A DNA stretch of 64,000 nt from Lentisphaerota bacterium (GCA_017134815.1 CP071032.1:2414001-2478000); one strand, 5' to 3'. Counted from the stretch's first letter, positions 17,891 through 27,976 are shown. The notes: generated from the sequence alone by a model not told the origin. Numbers and translations are program-made.

Positions 17891-19656
17891 GTTCTATGAT
17901 GCGGTATCCTGATCGTGAAGCTGCTGCCTTTGCCAACCCGGCTGTCGACATCAACTGATCCCTTATGGAGCTGAGCAATGTGCTTGACAATAGCCAGCCC
18001 CAGTCCAGTTCCGCCGACTTTGCGGCTGCGGGCTTTGTCCACCCGGTAAAATCTTTCAAACAGACGCGACAAGTGTTCAGGCGCTATACCGCAGCCATTG
18101 TCCTTAACTTTTATAATGACATCTTTTTTTCCGGAAGTGAGAAGTACCTGAATTTCAGTGTTCTCATCACTGTATTTTACGGCATTGTCGATCAGGTTGA
18201 CAACAGCCTGTTCAAGCAGTTGGCAGTCACCTTTGACTTTGCAGGTTCTGCAGTCGTCTTTAAAGTCGATCCTGATTTTTTTATTTTCAGCTTTTTCGCG
18301 ACATAGTTCAATGGCAGTTGAGACGGGCCCGGAAATTTTTATTGTGACAAAATCCTGTTCTTCATTCTGCGTTTTGCGTTCCAGGCTGGAGAGGCTTAGA
18401 ATATCCTGTACCAGAGAATTCAGTCTGTCGGTATGCCTGGTGATTATATGCATGAATTTGCGAGCAGAATCTTTTTCGTTGATTGCACCCTCTTCCAGGG
18501 TTTCAACTGCTCCGCGAATAGCGGTCAGCGGGGTTTTAATTTCGTGTGAAACATCAGCGATAAAATCGCGGCGGAAGTTTTCAAGCTTTTTGATTTTTGT
18601 TATATCTGACAAAACAAATACTGCACCGAAAATATTATCGTTGCGGCGCATTACAGTACCACGAACCCGGACGAACCTTTCCTGAATGGTAAACAGGACC
18701 AGTTCGGTTTCTATAGTCTGCTGTTCGGTAAGTACCATACTGACAAACTCCTGCAGTTCAATATTACGGGCAACTCCATAAAAAGACATGCCAACAGCAT
18801 TGTGGGGCAGGTCGAGCAGTCTGGCCGCAGCCAGATTGAGGTCGATGATATTGCCTTCCATATCAAGCGCAACAACTCCTTCTGACATGTTTGTGAAAAT
18901 TGCGTCACGTTTCTTTTTTTCGACAGAAACCTGCTCAATACGGTTTTTCAGCTGTTCAGCCATATGGCTTAAAGAAAGTGCCAGATCACGGATAGCTCCT
19001 TTTTCCGGTATCGGCAGTTTTATATCCAGATTCCCGGCTGCAATCCTTGCGGCATTGAATTTCATATCTTCGATCGGCTTGCTGATGCTTCTCACTATAT
19101 AGTAGCTTAAGCAGCCGGCAAACAGAGCTACCAGCAAGCCAAAGACGATAATATCCCGGCGTGCTTTGAGCAGGACATGGTCAATCTGTTGAATGGAAAC
19201 AGCGGTACGCAGGACAAAAGTCCGGTCTTTTATCCGTATTGGAATTGCAGAATATATCATGCGGGTTGAAAGGGTGGAACTATAACGGACTGATGATGAG
19301 GCCTTGCCCTTGAATGCCTTGAATATTTCCGGACGACGCAGATGATTGCCCATGTTATGAGCTGATTCTTTGGAGTCAAAAATTACAGTACCGTCAGGCG
19401 CTATTATAGTAATTCTGGTATTGACAGCTTCGGCTATTTCTTTAGCGGTTTTTTCCAGAGCGGCAGTCCGGTTGGACTTACTCATTAGAGTTGCCATTTC
19501 CGGGCGCAGCAGTTTGCATCTGACCAGCATTTCCTCTTTAATACGGTTGAGGTAGATTTTTTCCATAGAGTTGGACTGGTACCAGATAAAACCAAGCAGT
19601 GACGCCGCCAGGATAAATATCAGCAGCGGTAAATAGTGAAGCGTGTCATTTTTCAT
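17887..19656 (-). CDS. phoR: PhoR-type sensor histidine kinase
   Basis: A 589-residue inner-membrane kinase. A transmembrane helix at residues 8-26, a ~130-residue periplasmic sensor and a second helix near 170-188 are followed by HAMP (ISKPIEDMKFNAARIAAGN), PAS (about 245-350), HisKA with FIADVSHEIKTPLTAIRG, and HATPase with NLIDNAVKYS, DNGCGIAPEHL and GGTGLGLAIV. The full sensor-HAMP-PAS-HisKA-HATPase order is that of PhoR for phosphate limitation, though cognate signals vary. It is 14 bases downstream of the response regulator and in the same operon. Confidence 0.92.
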   Translation of the reverse strand: MKNDTLHYLPLLIFILAASLLGFIWYQSNSMEKIYLNRIKEEMLVRCKLLRPEMATLMSKSNRTAALEKTAKEIAEAVNTRITIIAPDGTVIFDSKESAHNMGNHLRRPEIFKAFKGKASSSVRYSSTLSTRMIYSAIPIRIKDRTFVLRTAVSIQQIDHVLLKARRDIIVFGLLVALFAGCLSYYIVRSISKPIEDMKFNAARIAAGNLDIKLPIPEKGAIRDLALSLSHMAEQLKNRIEQVSVEKKKRDAIFTNMSEGVVALDMEGNIIDLNLAAARLLDLPHNAVGMSFYGVARNIELQEFVSMVLTEQQTIETELVLFTIQERFVRVRGTVMRRNDNIFGAVFVLSDITKIKKLENFRRDFIADVSHEIKTPLTAIRGAVETLEEGAINEKDSARKFMHIITRHTDRLNSLVQDILSLSSLERKTQNEEQDFVTIKISGPVSTAIELCREKAENKKIRIDFKDDCRTCKVKGDCQLLEQAVVNLIDNAVKYSDENTEIQVLLTSGKKDVIIKVKDNGCGIAPEHLSRLFERFYRVDKARSRKVGGTGLGLAIVKHIAQLHKGSVDVDSRVGKGSSFTIRIPHHRT

Positions 19657-19670
19657 AATATCAGGCCGAA

Positions 19671-20369
19671 TTAGATATTTTCGTTAAAACGATAGCCGAC
19701 ACCGCGAACGGTTTCAATCAACTTGCCCATTTCACCGAGTTTTTTACGTAAGCCGACAATTTGAACGTCAACAGCACGTTCAGTAACCGGATAGTCGTCG
19801 CCTTTTACTTCATTTACTATCTGGTTGCGGGTGAATACCCATCCCGGACGCTTTGCCAGCATGTATAGAATTTCAAATTCGGAAAATGTCAATTGTACCG
19901 GCTCGTCGTTGATAGTGGCTTCGCGTTTTCCCCGGTTCATCAGTAAACTGCCGCGTTTGAGCAGCTCAGGGGTTTCCTCCTGAACACTGTACCTGCTGCG
20001 CCTGACAACCGATTTTATGCGAGCAACCAGAACTTTGGTGCTGAAAGGTTTTGTTATGTAATCATCAGCACCCATTTCAAGCCCGATTATTACATCAGTT
20101 TCTTCGCTTTTTGCTGTCAGCATAATTATCGGAATTGCTTCAGTTTCAGGATTGCTTTTCAGCGTGCGGCAAACTGCGAGCCCGTCCATACCAGGCAGCA
20201 TCAGGTCGAGCAGGATGATATCCGGCATGAATTCAGGAACTATTTTTAAGCCCTTTTCGCCGGAATCCGCTACTTTGAGATTTTCAAAGCCTTCTTTTTT
20301 TAAATTGTAGCGAATCAGTTCCTGAATGTCTTCTTCGTCTTCAATAATCAGAATTTTTTCTTTAGCCAT
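19671..20369 (-). CDS. phoB: PhoB-type response regulator (OmpR family)
   Basis: A 232-residue protein with an N-terminal receiver domain (acidic pocket IEDEED, phosphoacceptor Asp in LLDLMLPGMDG, switch Thr in MLTAKS, Lys in TKPFS) and a C-terminal winged helix (TFSEFEILYMLAKRPGWVFT, VDVQIVGLRKKLGE, TVRGVGYRF). It is the DNA-binding partner of the adjacent kinase. Phosphate genes (pst, phoU) are not in the window, so the Pho assignment rests on similarity and gene order. Confidence 0.93.
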   Translation of the reverse strand: MAKEKILIIEDEEDIQELIRYNLKKEGFENLKVADSGEKGLKIVPEFMPDIILLDLMLPGMDGLAVCRTLKSNPETEAIPIIMLTAKSEETDVIIGLEMGADDYITKPFSTKVLVARIKSVVRRSRYSVQEETPELLKRGSLLMNRGKREATINDEPVQLTFSEFEILYMLAKRPGWVFTRNQIVNEVKGDDYPVTERAVDVQIVGLRKKLGEMGKLIETVRGVGYRFNENI

Positions 20370-21161
20370 TTTAAGTTCCCCGGTTGTTAATTATCTCCGG
20401 TATAAAATTACTGAAATTAATTTTCAGTCAATTACTATTCCATCTTTTGGCCTTTAATATAATATTAATTATTTAGGATTAGATAAAGCAATTATTAGAA
20501 AAAGATTAAAAATTTTCTCTTTTTAAGCAGGAAACAGAATGCCGGTCGAACAGCTGCTGGTAGTTTAAGTGGTGATTTATGTTAAGAAATAATTAGACTG
20601 GCCTTGCTGTACAATTCTGGTTTTTACTCTAAATTCACTGTTTTTTACCAAGAATTAACATAAACTGAAAAAAAAACAATCTAGCTTATCCAGGCAGGGG
20701 CAAAGGCAAAAAAAATAATCCGGACTAATTTATAATTTAAATAAACAGGCTGCAAATAATTCAAAGTTAGTTAATTAAACTAACTATGAGACTGCAAGGG
20801 CGTAATTTACCATTTCATGATTAAAATTTGTATTTATTTTTTAAAGAAAAAATGTAGGACGATATTTGATTAGCTGGCATTTAATTTTCAAAAATTTTCA
20901 AAATTGATAATTTTATATCTTTTTATGATTTCACCTTGAAAAGAGTTGTATTTAGTCTATTATGCAGCGAAGAGAATACTGAATTTCAGGTTGATGGTGT
21001 AGAATTGCTTTTCTTTAAATTACCGGTTTGCTTCCATGGAATAATTCTCGATGATTCCACCTTTTTGTGAAAATTGCAGCGGCTTTTGAAAACTCTGAAA
21101 TACAAAACATCAGACTGATATCAACATAATACTATTTAATATAATTTTTAAGGAGCATATT
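20370..21161. other. AT-rich 0.8-kb gap with one small dyad
   Basis: No coding frame of credible length or codon use is seen on either strand. At 20765-20785 the arms AGTTAGTT and AACTAACT form a perfect 8-bp inverted repeat around AATTA. The gap separates divergent phoB and the secreted beta-helix gene, so it must hold both promoters. Confidence 0.5.
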
Positions 21162-23096
21162 TTGGGCAAATTATTTTTGATTTTTATTTCGATGATTTTA
21201 CCTCTGATTGTTTTTGCGGAAGCTAAGGTTAACATTTTTATTGACAACGGGGCTGGTGGCAATGTTACAGTTAAACAGCATGATGCCTTGTCAAATAACC
21301 ACGAGTTTTCACAAATGGTTTTACCGATGCAGACCATCAAATTCGGAAATGTTTCAACCGGTGATGCCATGTATACGGAGAAACGCCTGCAGGTGATTGA
21401 CAAAGACAGCGCTGTCATCGGTGAGATTGTGTTCAGTGTTAATGATAATTTAGTTAAAAAGACTTATAATGTAAAAAGTGTAGATGGCGGAATTCACGTT
21501 GATACAATGTCAAAAGAGTGGCAGGCTACACATGGTGCACCTGGAATTACGCTGAGGGTGACAGGTGATCAGAGGGGTGGACCTGTTGAAGGTGATACAA
21601 TTAACTCTGTCAGCAATTATGGAGCTGTCGGAGATGATTTTACTGACAACTCTGATGTATTCAATGATATGGAGGCTGACCCGACTAAAGATCGATATTA
21701 TTTGCCTGAAGGAATTTATCGAGTTCCGAGCCCTGCCTACCAGCTTAAAAAAACTTATTGGGGTCCTGGTATTCTTAAGCTGATAGACAGAGCTGATTCA
21801 AAAATGCGCAAACGCAAGAATGTTCTGGACCCAAGTCGGGCAATTACGGTGACGGTATTTCCAAAGATAGACAATGCCTCAAATGTTCTGCTGCCTGACG
21901 GAACCTGGCTTGATGTTTCTAAATCCAGAACCAGCGGACTTCAAGAGGCAGTCAATTATGCTTTTGGAGACGGGACAAGAGGCAGCGGGCATTACGATCT
22001 GCATGTCGTAGGTGGCGAAGCCAGGGGAGATTTTGCAACGAGTTCATTCAAGCAGGAAGGGGGAGGTATTGTTTATGACCTCCAGGAAACACTTGTAATC
22101 CCTCCTGTACAAGGACACTCTTTTTCCATGGGAGCCTGTACCTTGAATTGCCATCCAACTTCAGGACCGGCTATATTATTTGATTCGACAATGATGGTCA
22201 GAGTTGACTGGCGAGGAACGCAGGTAGTAAACCACGGACGGGGCAGCGCGTTAAAGTTCTTTCCGCGAAGTAACTTGCCGCTTGACAGCTGGATGATCAC
22301 TAATGTGGATTCATCATTTTATATTACAACCGTTTTTCAGACCGGAAATTCAGGTAATGCGCCGGTTATAGACTTTGATATTTCAAAGGGAGCCATAACG
22401 AACTGCCGGTTTATCTTTGATGAGATTAACAATGGTGACGATGCGACTTCGGACAGTAAAGGAATAGCTGTTTCAAACCCGCCTGAAGCAAACCGTTTCA
22501 GATTTCACTCAAACAAGGTTACCTGTTTTCATGTCCATAACTGGGGTCGTTACGGGCTGGCGATATATGACGAAGCCAGTGGCAAGCCTAAAAATAACAT
22601 CAGTAATAACCACTGGGACCTGCGCCTGCAGAGTGGACACAATATTATTGGCAGTGCCGCTGTTTATACTGAGGCTGGTTATGACATTTTTAATATTGGT
22701 GTGGAAGACACAACCTGTGATTATTTCATATCGCTTGCGGAAAATGCCAGACATAATTTGTTTAACGCATCATACGTGGCAGGGAATGCTGCTGGAGAGA
22801 GTTCAATAAATAATAACTCCAAATACAAAGGGACTAACAAACTGGTCAGAACTGCTACTCCGACTCATACCTTGATCAAGCCGGAAGGTTCTCCTTACAT
22901 TCATCAGAACAAGACGCTGACGGATCAGTTGGTAATTGTTCAGGGAGGAGCTATGCTGGCTAATGTATTTATGTCGCTTGACGGAATAACATATTATGAT
23001 ACCGGCAATCCATACGGTCAGTTTTATCTGCCGCCAGGATATTTTATTAAAGTAAGATATAAGGAAACTCCCCAAATAAGTTATTACCAACTTTAA
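21162..23096 (+). CDS. Secreted pectate-lyase-like (right-handed beta-helix) protein
   Basis: The start is a TTG at 21162, six bases after AAGGAG. A signal peptide (LFLIFISMILPLIVFAEA, cleaved near residue 19) precedes 625 residues. Residues 20-125 are a beta-rich N-terminal domain. At about 145 the pectate-lyase superfamily entry motif appears (SVSNYGAVGDDFTDNSDVF), then a long parallel beta-helix with Asn/Gly-rich turns through about residue 560. Such proteins bind or cleave acidic polysaccharides; the catalytic residues cannot be assigned. It stands alone with its own terminator. Confidence 0.8.
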   Translation: MGKLFLIFISMILPLIVFAEAKVNIFIDNGAGGNVTVKQHDALSNNHEFSQMVLPMQTIKFGNVSTGDAMYTEKRLQVIDKDSAVIGEIVFSVNDNLVKKTYNVKSVDGGIHVDTMSKEWQATHGAPGITLRVTGDQRGGPVEGDTINSVSNYGAVGDDFTDNSDVFNDMEADPTKDRYYLPEGIYRVPSPAYQLKKTYWGPGILKLIDRADSKMRKRKNVLDPSRAITVTVFPKIDNASNVLLPDGTWLDVSKSRTSGLQEAVNYAFGDGTRGSGHYDLHVVGGEARGDFATSSFKQEGGGIVYDLQETLVIPPVQGHSFSMGACTLNCHPTSGPAILFDSTMMVRVDWRGTQVVNHGRGSALKFFPRSNLPLDSWMITNVDSSFYITTVFQTGNSGNAPVIDFDISKGAITNCRFIFDEINNGDDATSDSKGIAVSNPPEANRFRFHSNKVTCFHVHNWGRYGLAIYDEASGKPKNNISNNHWDLRLQSGHNIIGSAAVYTEAGYDIFNIGVEDTTCDYFISLAENARHNLFNASYVAGNAAGESSINNNSKYKGTNKLVRTATPTHTLIKPEGSPYIHQNKTLTDQLVIVQGGAMLANVFMSLDGITYYDTGNPYGQFYLPPGYFIKVRYKETPQISYYQL

Positions 23097-23119
23097 AAGA
23101 GACTTTTTTTTGCATCAGG

Positions 23120-23153
23120 CAAAAGCAGCAGTTCTGCAGAGCTGCTGCTTTTG
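23120..23153 (+). terminator. Hairpin after the beta-helix gene
   Basis: CAAAAGCAGCAG and CTGCTGCTTTTG form a perfect 12-bp stem with a 10-base loop, 23 bases after the stop. The stem itself ends in TTTT; T-rich sequence also precedes it. Confidence 0.75.
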
Positions 23154-23196
23154 ATAATTAACCCCGATATACTTGAGACTCAATCGCAAAGAGCAT

Positions 23197-23225
23197 TTGA
23201 CTTGATGGCGTAGAACGTTTATCAT
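23197..23225 (+). promoter_or_regulatory. Sigma-70 promoter of the LarA-like gene
   Basis: TTGACT at 23197 and TATCAT at 23220 are 17 bases apart, 45 bases upstream of the start codon. Confidence 0.65.
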
Positions 23226-23270
23226 ATTCAGATTGCAACGATTAACTTAAGTCTCGGAGAGTGGACACAA

Positions 23271-24554
23271 ATGACTATGTATGCGGAAAAGGGCGGTCAA
23301 GATCTGGCAATCAGCGATGCTGAGTTAAAAGAAATGATCGCCGGAGCTCTGAAAAAGATTGGCGATAACTTCAAAAAAGTATTGCTTATTCCCCCCGATT
23401 TTACGCGTTTTAATTCCTATGCCGGTCCGATTACTGCAATGGTCTATGCAATGCTTGAAGAGCAGGCGGAAATAAAGATTATACCGGCTCTTGGGACTCA
23501 CGTGGCAATGACGGAAGAAGAAATCCGTGCCATGTTTGGGCCGGACATACCGTCGGACAAGTTTGTGGTACACGACTGGCGAAATGACGTGGTGTCAAAA
23601 GGGGTTATTCCCGGCGAGACTATAAAGGCATGGTCTGAAGGGAAAGTTGATTATCCAGTCAATTGCGAAATCAACAAGATTGTATTTGAGGGGTTCGATT
23701 TGATTCTTTCAATAGGACAGATTGTGCCGCATGAGGTTGTCGGGATGGCTAATTATACCAAAAACCTGATGGTTGGCATCGGTGGTTCTGACATGATTAA
23801 TAAGTCTCATTTTCTGGGTGCGGCTGTTAATATGGAACGCATTATGGGAAAGGCGGATTCGGCAGTGCGCAAGCTCTTCAACTACGGGGTTCAGACTTAT
23901 TTGAGTGACTTGCCGATTTATTATATGCTTACCGTGATGGCGCGTAATGACTCTACCGGCAGCATGGAAATGCGCGGCTTTTTCTGCGGTGATGACGACG
24001 AGTGCTTTCTCAAGGGAGTTAAGCTCAGTCAGCAGACTAACCTTGAACTGCTGGAGGAGCAGCTTGATAAGGTCATTGTCTTCCTTGACCCTGAGGAATT
24101 TAAAAGCACCTGGCTTGGAAATAAAGCGGTTTACCGGACCCGGATGGCGATAGCTGACGGCGGGGAGCTGATTGTTCTGGCTCCGGCATTGCGTGAGTTT
24201 GGAGAGGATCGGGAAATTGACCGGTTGATCCGAAAATACGGTTACCGCGGAACTCCGGCAACCTTGAAAGCTGTAAAGGAAAACCCCGAACTTGCCGCTA
24301 ACCTCGGGGCTGCGGCTCATTTAATTCATGGCTCAAGTGAAGGTCGTTTTAAAATCACCTATTGCCCGGGCCCTAATATATCCCGTGATGAAATTGAAAG
24401 TGTCGGATTTAAATTCGGTAATCTGGAAGCGATTATGCAGAAATATAGTGTAGAACATCTCAAGGATGGTTACAATATTATCAATGGGGAAAAAATCTTT
24501 TATATAAGCAATCCGGCACTGGGGCTTTGGGCATTCAAGGATAATTTCAAATAA
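23271..24554 (+). CDS. LarA-like (DUF2088) racemase-family protein
   Basis: A 427-residue protein of the LarA/DUF2088 family, whose founding member is the nickel-pincer lactate racemase. Family landmarks are IPPDFTRFNSYAG at the N-terminal substrate site, the GTHVAMTEEEI block, and HEVVGMANYTKNLMVGIGG with the conserved His and Lys region used for cofactor attachment in LarA. The family also includes racemases and epimerases of other 2-hydroxy acids, and the substrate here is undetermined. No larB/C/E cofactor genes are adjacent. It has a clear promoter and is followed by threonine ammonia-lyase after ~220 bases. Confidence 0.82.
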   Translation: MTMYAEKGGQDLAISDAELKEMIAGALKKIGDNFKKVLLIPPDFTRFNSYAGPITAMVYAMLEEQAEIKIIPALGTHVAMTEEEIRAMFGPDIPSDKFVVHDWRNDVVSKGVIPGETIKAWSEGKVDYPVNCEINKIVFEGFDLILSIGQIVPHEVVGMANYTKNLMVGIGGSDMINKSHFLGAAVNMERIMGKADSAVRKLFNYGVQTYLSDLPIYYMLTVMARNDSTGSMEMRGFFCGDDDECFLKGVKLSQQTNLELLEEQLDKVIVFLDPEEFKSTWLGNKAVYRTRMAIADGGELIVLAPALREFGEDREIDRLIRKYGYRGTPATLKAVKENPELAANLGAAAHLIHGSSEGRFKITYCPGPNISRDEIESVGFKFGNLEAIMQKYSVEHLKDGYNIINGEKIFYISNPALGLWAFKDNFK

Positions 24555-24772
24555 AATACAGGGAGTATCAGCTGCTTTTTTGGCGCCTCGGTTTGTTCGG
24601 TGACCGTTAAGGTGTATCTTAAATGATGTTGTTTTTATGAAATGAACTTTGAACTCAGGACGCCGAGCAACAGCCAGATTATTAGAACAGGTCAGCTGTC
24701 GGACGTGAAAATAAACATAAGACAGGCACTCGGGCTTGTTTTTATAATTTACTGAAAAAGCAGGTATTTCCC

Positions 24773-25981
24773 ATGAAAGCCCCGACATTACAGGATATTC
24801 AGTCTGCCGCATCTGTTTTACGCGGTATAATCAAGGACACCAACCTAATATACAGTCCGGTTTTTTCCGAAGAATCCGGGAATCAAGTATATATTAAACC
24901 GGAAAACCTGCAGGAAACCGGAGCCTTTAAGATCCGTGGCGCATATAATAAAATTTCCAGGCTTCCGGAATCAGAAAAGCAGAAGGGATTGATTGCTGCT
25001 TCAGCCGGTAATCATGCCCAGGGAGTGGCTTTTGCTGCGAGTAAGGCGGGAGCCAGGTGCACTATAGTCATGCCTCAGGTGACTCCATTGATTAAAGTGG
25101 AAGCCACCCGTCGGCTTGGAGCTGAGGTTATTCTGGCCGGGGACTATTATGATCAGGCTTACGAAAAGGCCTGTGAGCTTGTTGAGGAACACGGTTACAC
25201 TTTTATTCACCCGTTTGATGATCCTGAAGTAATTGCCGGGCAGGGGACGACAGGCCTGGAAATCCTTCAGGAAATGCCGGATGCCGATGCCATAATAGTT
25301 CCGGTTGGCGGCGGCGGTCTGATCAGCGGAATCGCTATTGCGGCTAAAGCCGTTAATCCGGATATCAGGATTATCGGAGTTGAACCTGCCGGAGCCAGCT
25401 CCATGGACTACTCTTTGATCAAAGGAAAGGTCTCTGAGATATCAAAGGTGCAGACCATTGCGGACGGGGTTGCTACAAAGGTTCCCGGCAATCTCACTTT
25501 TGAAATTGTCAAGGATATGGTTGACAAGCATATTGTGATTCCTGAAGAAGACTTGATGGAGGCTTTCCTGCTGCTGCTGGAGCGGCATAAACTGGTGGCT
25601 GAAAACTCCGGTATTCTGTCTCTCGCTGCTTTGAAATACCTTAACATGCAGAATAAAAAAATTGTTTCTGTGGTGAGTGGGGGCAATATTGATGTGGTCA
25701 CTATTTCATCAATGATAGACCGCGGTCTGGTACAGCGTGGCCGTCTGTTCTGTTTTGCTGTAGATCTTCCGGACAAACCAGGTGAGCTTTTGGAAATAGT
25801 AAAAATAATCACCCGCTACCAGGCAAACGTAATTAAGCTGGATCATAACCAGTTCAAGGCACTTGATCGCCTGCAGAATGTTCAGCTCGAAATTACTTTG
25901 GAAACCAACGGGCATGAGCATGTCAGAAAACTGGTAACAGCTTTGGAAAAAGGCGGATATTCCATAAAGCATATTTACTGA
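24773..25981 (+). CDS. ilvA: Threonine ammonia-lyase with C-terminal ACT domain
   Basis: A 402-residue PLP enzyme. The Schiff-base lysine is in ETGAFKIRGAYNK, the substrate loop is SAGNHAQGVAF and the phosphate-binding glycine loop is VPVGGGGLISG. A C-terminal ACT domain begins near residue 325 (RLFCFAVDLPDKPGELLEIV). It deaminates threonine to 2-oxobutyrate, the first step toward isoleucine. The single ACT domain and ~400-residue length match the short TdcB/IlvA form rather than the 514-residue E. coli IlvA with two regulatory domains. It is monocistronic. Confidence 0.93.
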   Translation: MKAPTLQDIQSAASVLRGIIKDTNLIYSPVFSEESGNQVYIKPENLQETGAFKIRGAYNKISRLPESEKQKGLIAASAGNHAQGVAFAASKAGARCTIVMPQVTPLIKVEATRRLGAEVILAGDYYDQAYEKACELVEEHGYTFIHPFDDPEVIAGQGTTGLEILQEMPDADAIIVPVGGGGLISGIAIAAKAVNPDIRIIGVEPAGASSMDYSLIKGKVSEISKVQTIADGVATKVPGNLTFEIVKDMVDKHIVIPEEDLMEAFLLLLERHKLVAENSGILSLAALKYLNMQNKKIVSVVSGGNIDVVTISSMIDRGLVQRGRLFCFAVDLPDKPGELLEIVKIITRYQANVIKLDHNQFKALDRLQNVQLEITLETNGHEHVRKLVTALEKGGYSIKHIY

Positions 25982-26115
25982 AAGTGCCGACTGGTCGTTT
26001 GCCGTAAATAATTCAATTCTGAGAGCCGGATTACATAAAATAAGCCGGCTTCTACTGCAGCATTCTGTTGCAAATTTTTTCTGCTTGTTTGAGGCAGGAT
26101 TCTTTCATCTTTGCA

Positions 26116-26137
26116 TAGTCTAAAACATTTTAGACTA
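26116..26137. promoter_or_regulatory. Perfect operator-like palindrome
   Basis: TAGTCTAAAA and TTTTAGACTA form a perfect 10-bp inverted repeat separated by CA. It lies 30 bases upstream of a consensus-like promoter and looks like a repressor or activator site. Confidence 0.5.
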
Positions 26138-26167
26138 AAAAATATGGTATTTCATAAAAATACAGTA

Positions 26168-26196
26168 TTGACTTATATTTTTTCAGACATTACAAT
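26168..26196 (+). promoter_or_regulatory. Sigma-70 promoter ahead of the M4 peptidase remnant
   Basis: TTGACT at 26168 and TACAAT at 26191 have the ideal 17-base spacing. The first downstream coding sequence is the truncated peptidase. Confidence 0.65.
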
Positions 26197-26247
26197 CATA
26201 GTTTGCTGACCTGAGTTCAAGGGGCAAAAAGCAAAAGCGCGATTATA

Positions 26248-26883
26248 GTGATAAATGGAGATTGCCAGCCTTTTCTTGCGGCCGAAGTTAAAAGGATAAA
26301 ACTAGCAACCGCTTTTACTCAGCACCATTCAAACCTGGAGTACAATGATAAGTCCGGGGCCATCAATGAATCTTATTCCGATATAGCCGCGGTTGCGTTG
26401 ATGGAATATGTCCGCCAGAAAAACATCGACTTGTATTCAGCAGCCTATCCCAAAGCTAACGGAGTAATTCCATGGCAGATTGGACAGACCGTAATGTGCA
26501 GCGGTAAGCCGCTGCGTTATATGGATTATCCCTCAAAAGACGGTAAATCGGCAGATTGTTTTCGCAAAATTGATTATGGTAATATCTACTATGATAAAGT
26601 TTGCGAGCAAGCTGAAAGCAAGTATTCTGAAAAAGCCCTTCAGCAAAGTTATATTGTCCATACTGCCAGTGGAATATTCAATCGCGCCTTATATCTTCTG
26701 GCCAGCAGATGGGGAGTAGAAAAGGCGTTTCGTGCTTTTGCTCTGGCGAATGTCAAGTACTGGACTTCTCAAGCTGATTTTGATTCGGCAGCCAACGGTG
26801 TCGTCAATGCGGCCCAGGACCTTGGTTACAGTCCTGATGATGTCATTAATGTCTTTGAGCAGGTGGGAGTCAGAGCTGATTAA
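26248..26883 (+). pseudogene. Truncated M4 (thermolysin-family) metallopeptidase, C-terminal part
   Basis: The 211 residues match only the C-terminal half of an M4 peptidase. AFTQHHSNLEYNDKSGAIN and ESYSDIAA correspond to the segment just after the HExxH zinc helix, including the third zinc ligand Glu, and YIVHTASGIFNRALYLLA corresponds to the block with the catalytic-domain His. The propeptide, the N-terminal beta domain and the HExxH motif itself are absent: the frame begins almost exactly where HExxH should be. There is no signal peptide. It cannot be an active peptidase and is best called a remnant, though it retains a promoter, an intact frame and a terminator. Confidence 0.75.
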
Positions 26884-26912
26884 AGAAATCAGGTTTTTAA
26901 TAATGCTTTATC

Positions 26913-26942
26913 CCGGGGGCTGTAAAAGCTCCCGGTTTTTTT
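26913..26942 (+). terminator. Rho-independent terminator after the M4 remnant
   Basis: CCGGGGGCT pairs with AGCTCCCGG around a short loop and is followed by seven T residues, 30 bases after the stop codon. Confidence 0.9.
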
Positions 26943-27028
26943 GCAGTAAGTAATTTGAGGAAAGCCAGTTAGGTAAAGGCGATTCGACAAAACTGTAAAG
27001 ACAGAGAACGGCTGTTAACAATTGCATT

Positions 27029-27976
27029 TCAGGTATGATACCGCAGCATTATTTCTTCAGGAGACGGATTAACGTAGTATTGTTCAAGCAGATACTGGCA
27101 TTTATATTTTCTGGCATAATGCCGTAGAATAATAAGCGGGGTCAGGCTCGGAGTTAACTCCTTGGCAAAAAGATCAATTATATCCAGCAGCTCCTGTTTT
27201 TCCCAGCCGGTTAGATCATTTTTGAAATACCCCATGACATGAAGCAGAGTATTGTGATTTTTCTTGACTGTTGCCCGCTGGTCAAGGCTTTGCATGAAAC
27301 AACGGTAATAAGACTCCTTGATTTCTTCCAGGTTATTGCCGTTGTTTGCTGCAATCAGCTGTCCGGATTCATTGAGACCTTCAGGAGAATGCGCCATCAG
27401 GATATATTTATATTTGGTATGAAAATTAACCAGTCCTGAAATCGAGCCGTCATTTTTCAAATAATCCCGCCAGCGTCTGCAGGCAAAGACCTTGGTAATA
27501 AAATTATCCCGGAGCATACCGTCATGCAGCCTGCCTTCTTCTTCCTGCGGCAGCAGCGGAAAACGGTGGTTAAACATTCCGGCAAAAATGCCCGTGCCTT
27601 TTTTTTCAGGTATACCGTGTTCATTGTAAACTTTTACATTAAAACGACCTGAGCTTGGAGATTTACTTTTGAATACATAACCGCAAAGGTCTTCAGCAGC
27701 GAGTTCGTCCAGTCTTTTTTCAGCCCATGAAACCATTTGGTCAGTCAAGTCTCTGTGGGTTTTGACAGTAATAAGTCTGGGGCTGTTGCAGTCGCCTTCA
27801 AGGTGCATGGCTTCGCGGGGTATACTCATGCCGCAGTCGTGTTCAGGACAGATCGGCACCCATTCCACATATCTGCTCATTATATCCGCCAGAAAATGAT
27901 CTCTCTTATGTTGACCGTCGTACCTGACTTTTTCTCCAAGCAGGCAGGAGCTGATACCCAGTTTGATTTTTTCCAT
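27029..27976 (-). CDS. DUF523-DUF1722 protein (YbgA-like)
   Basis: A 315-residue protein fusing two domains of unknown function. Residues 1-145 are DUF523, opening with KLGISSCLLGEKVRYDGQHK and carrying conserved cysteines in PICPEHDCGM. Residues 190-310 are DUF1722 (YbgA), with HTKYKYILMAHSPEGL and VMGYFKNDLTGWEKQELLDI. The fusion is common in Gram-negative bacteria, often near photolyase or stress genes; iron-sulfur or thiouracil-desulfuration roles have been proposed for DUF523 proteins. Nothing in the neighbourhood refines the function. Confidence 0.9.
   Translation of the reverse strand: MEKIKLGISSCLLGEKVRYDGQHKRDHFLADIMSRYVEWVPICPEHDCGMSIPREAMHLEGDCNSPRLITVKTHRDLTDQMVSWAEKRLDELAAEDLCGYVFKSKSPSSGRFNVKVYNEHGIPEKKGTGIFAGMFNHRFPLLPQEEEGRLHDGMLRDNFITKVFACRRWRDYLKNDGSISGLVNFHTKYKYILMAHSPEGLNESGQLIAANNGNNLEEIKESYYRCFMQSLDQRATVKKNHNTLLHVMGYFKNDLTGWEKQELLDIIDLFAKELTPSLTPLIILRHYARKYKCQYLLEQYYVNPSPEEIMLRYHT

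Noticed and set aside
23709-24320. Minus-strand frame opposite the LarA-like gene
   Set aside because: No start context and no domain; the LarA-like family match is secure.
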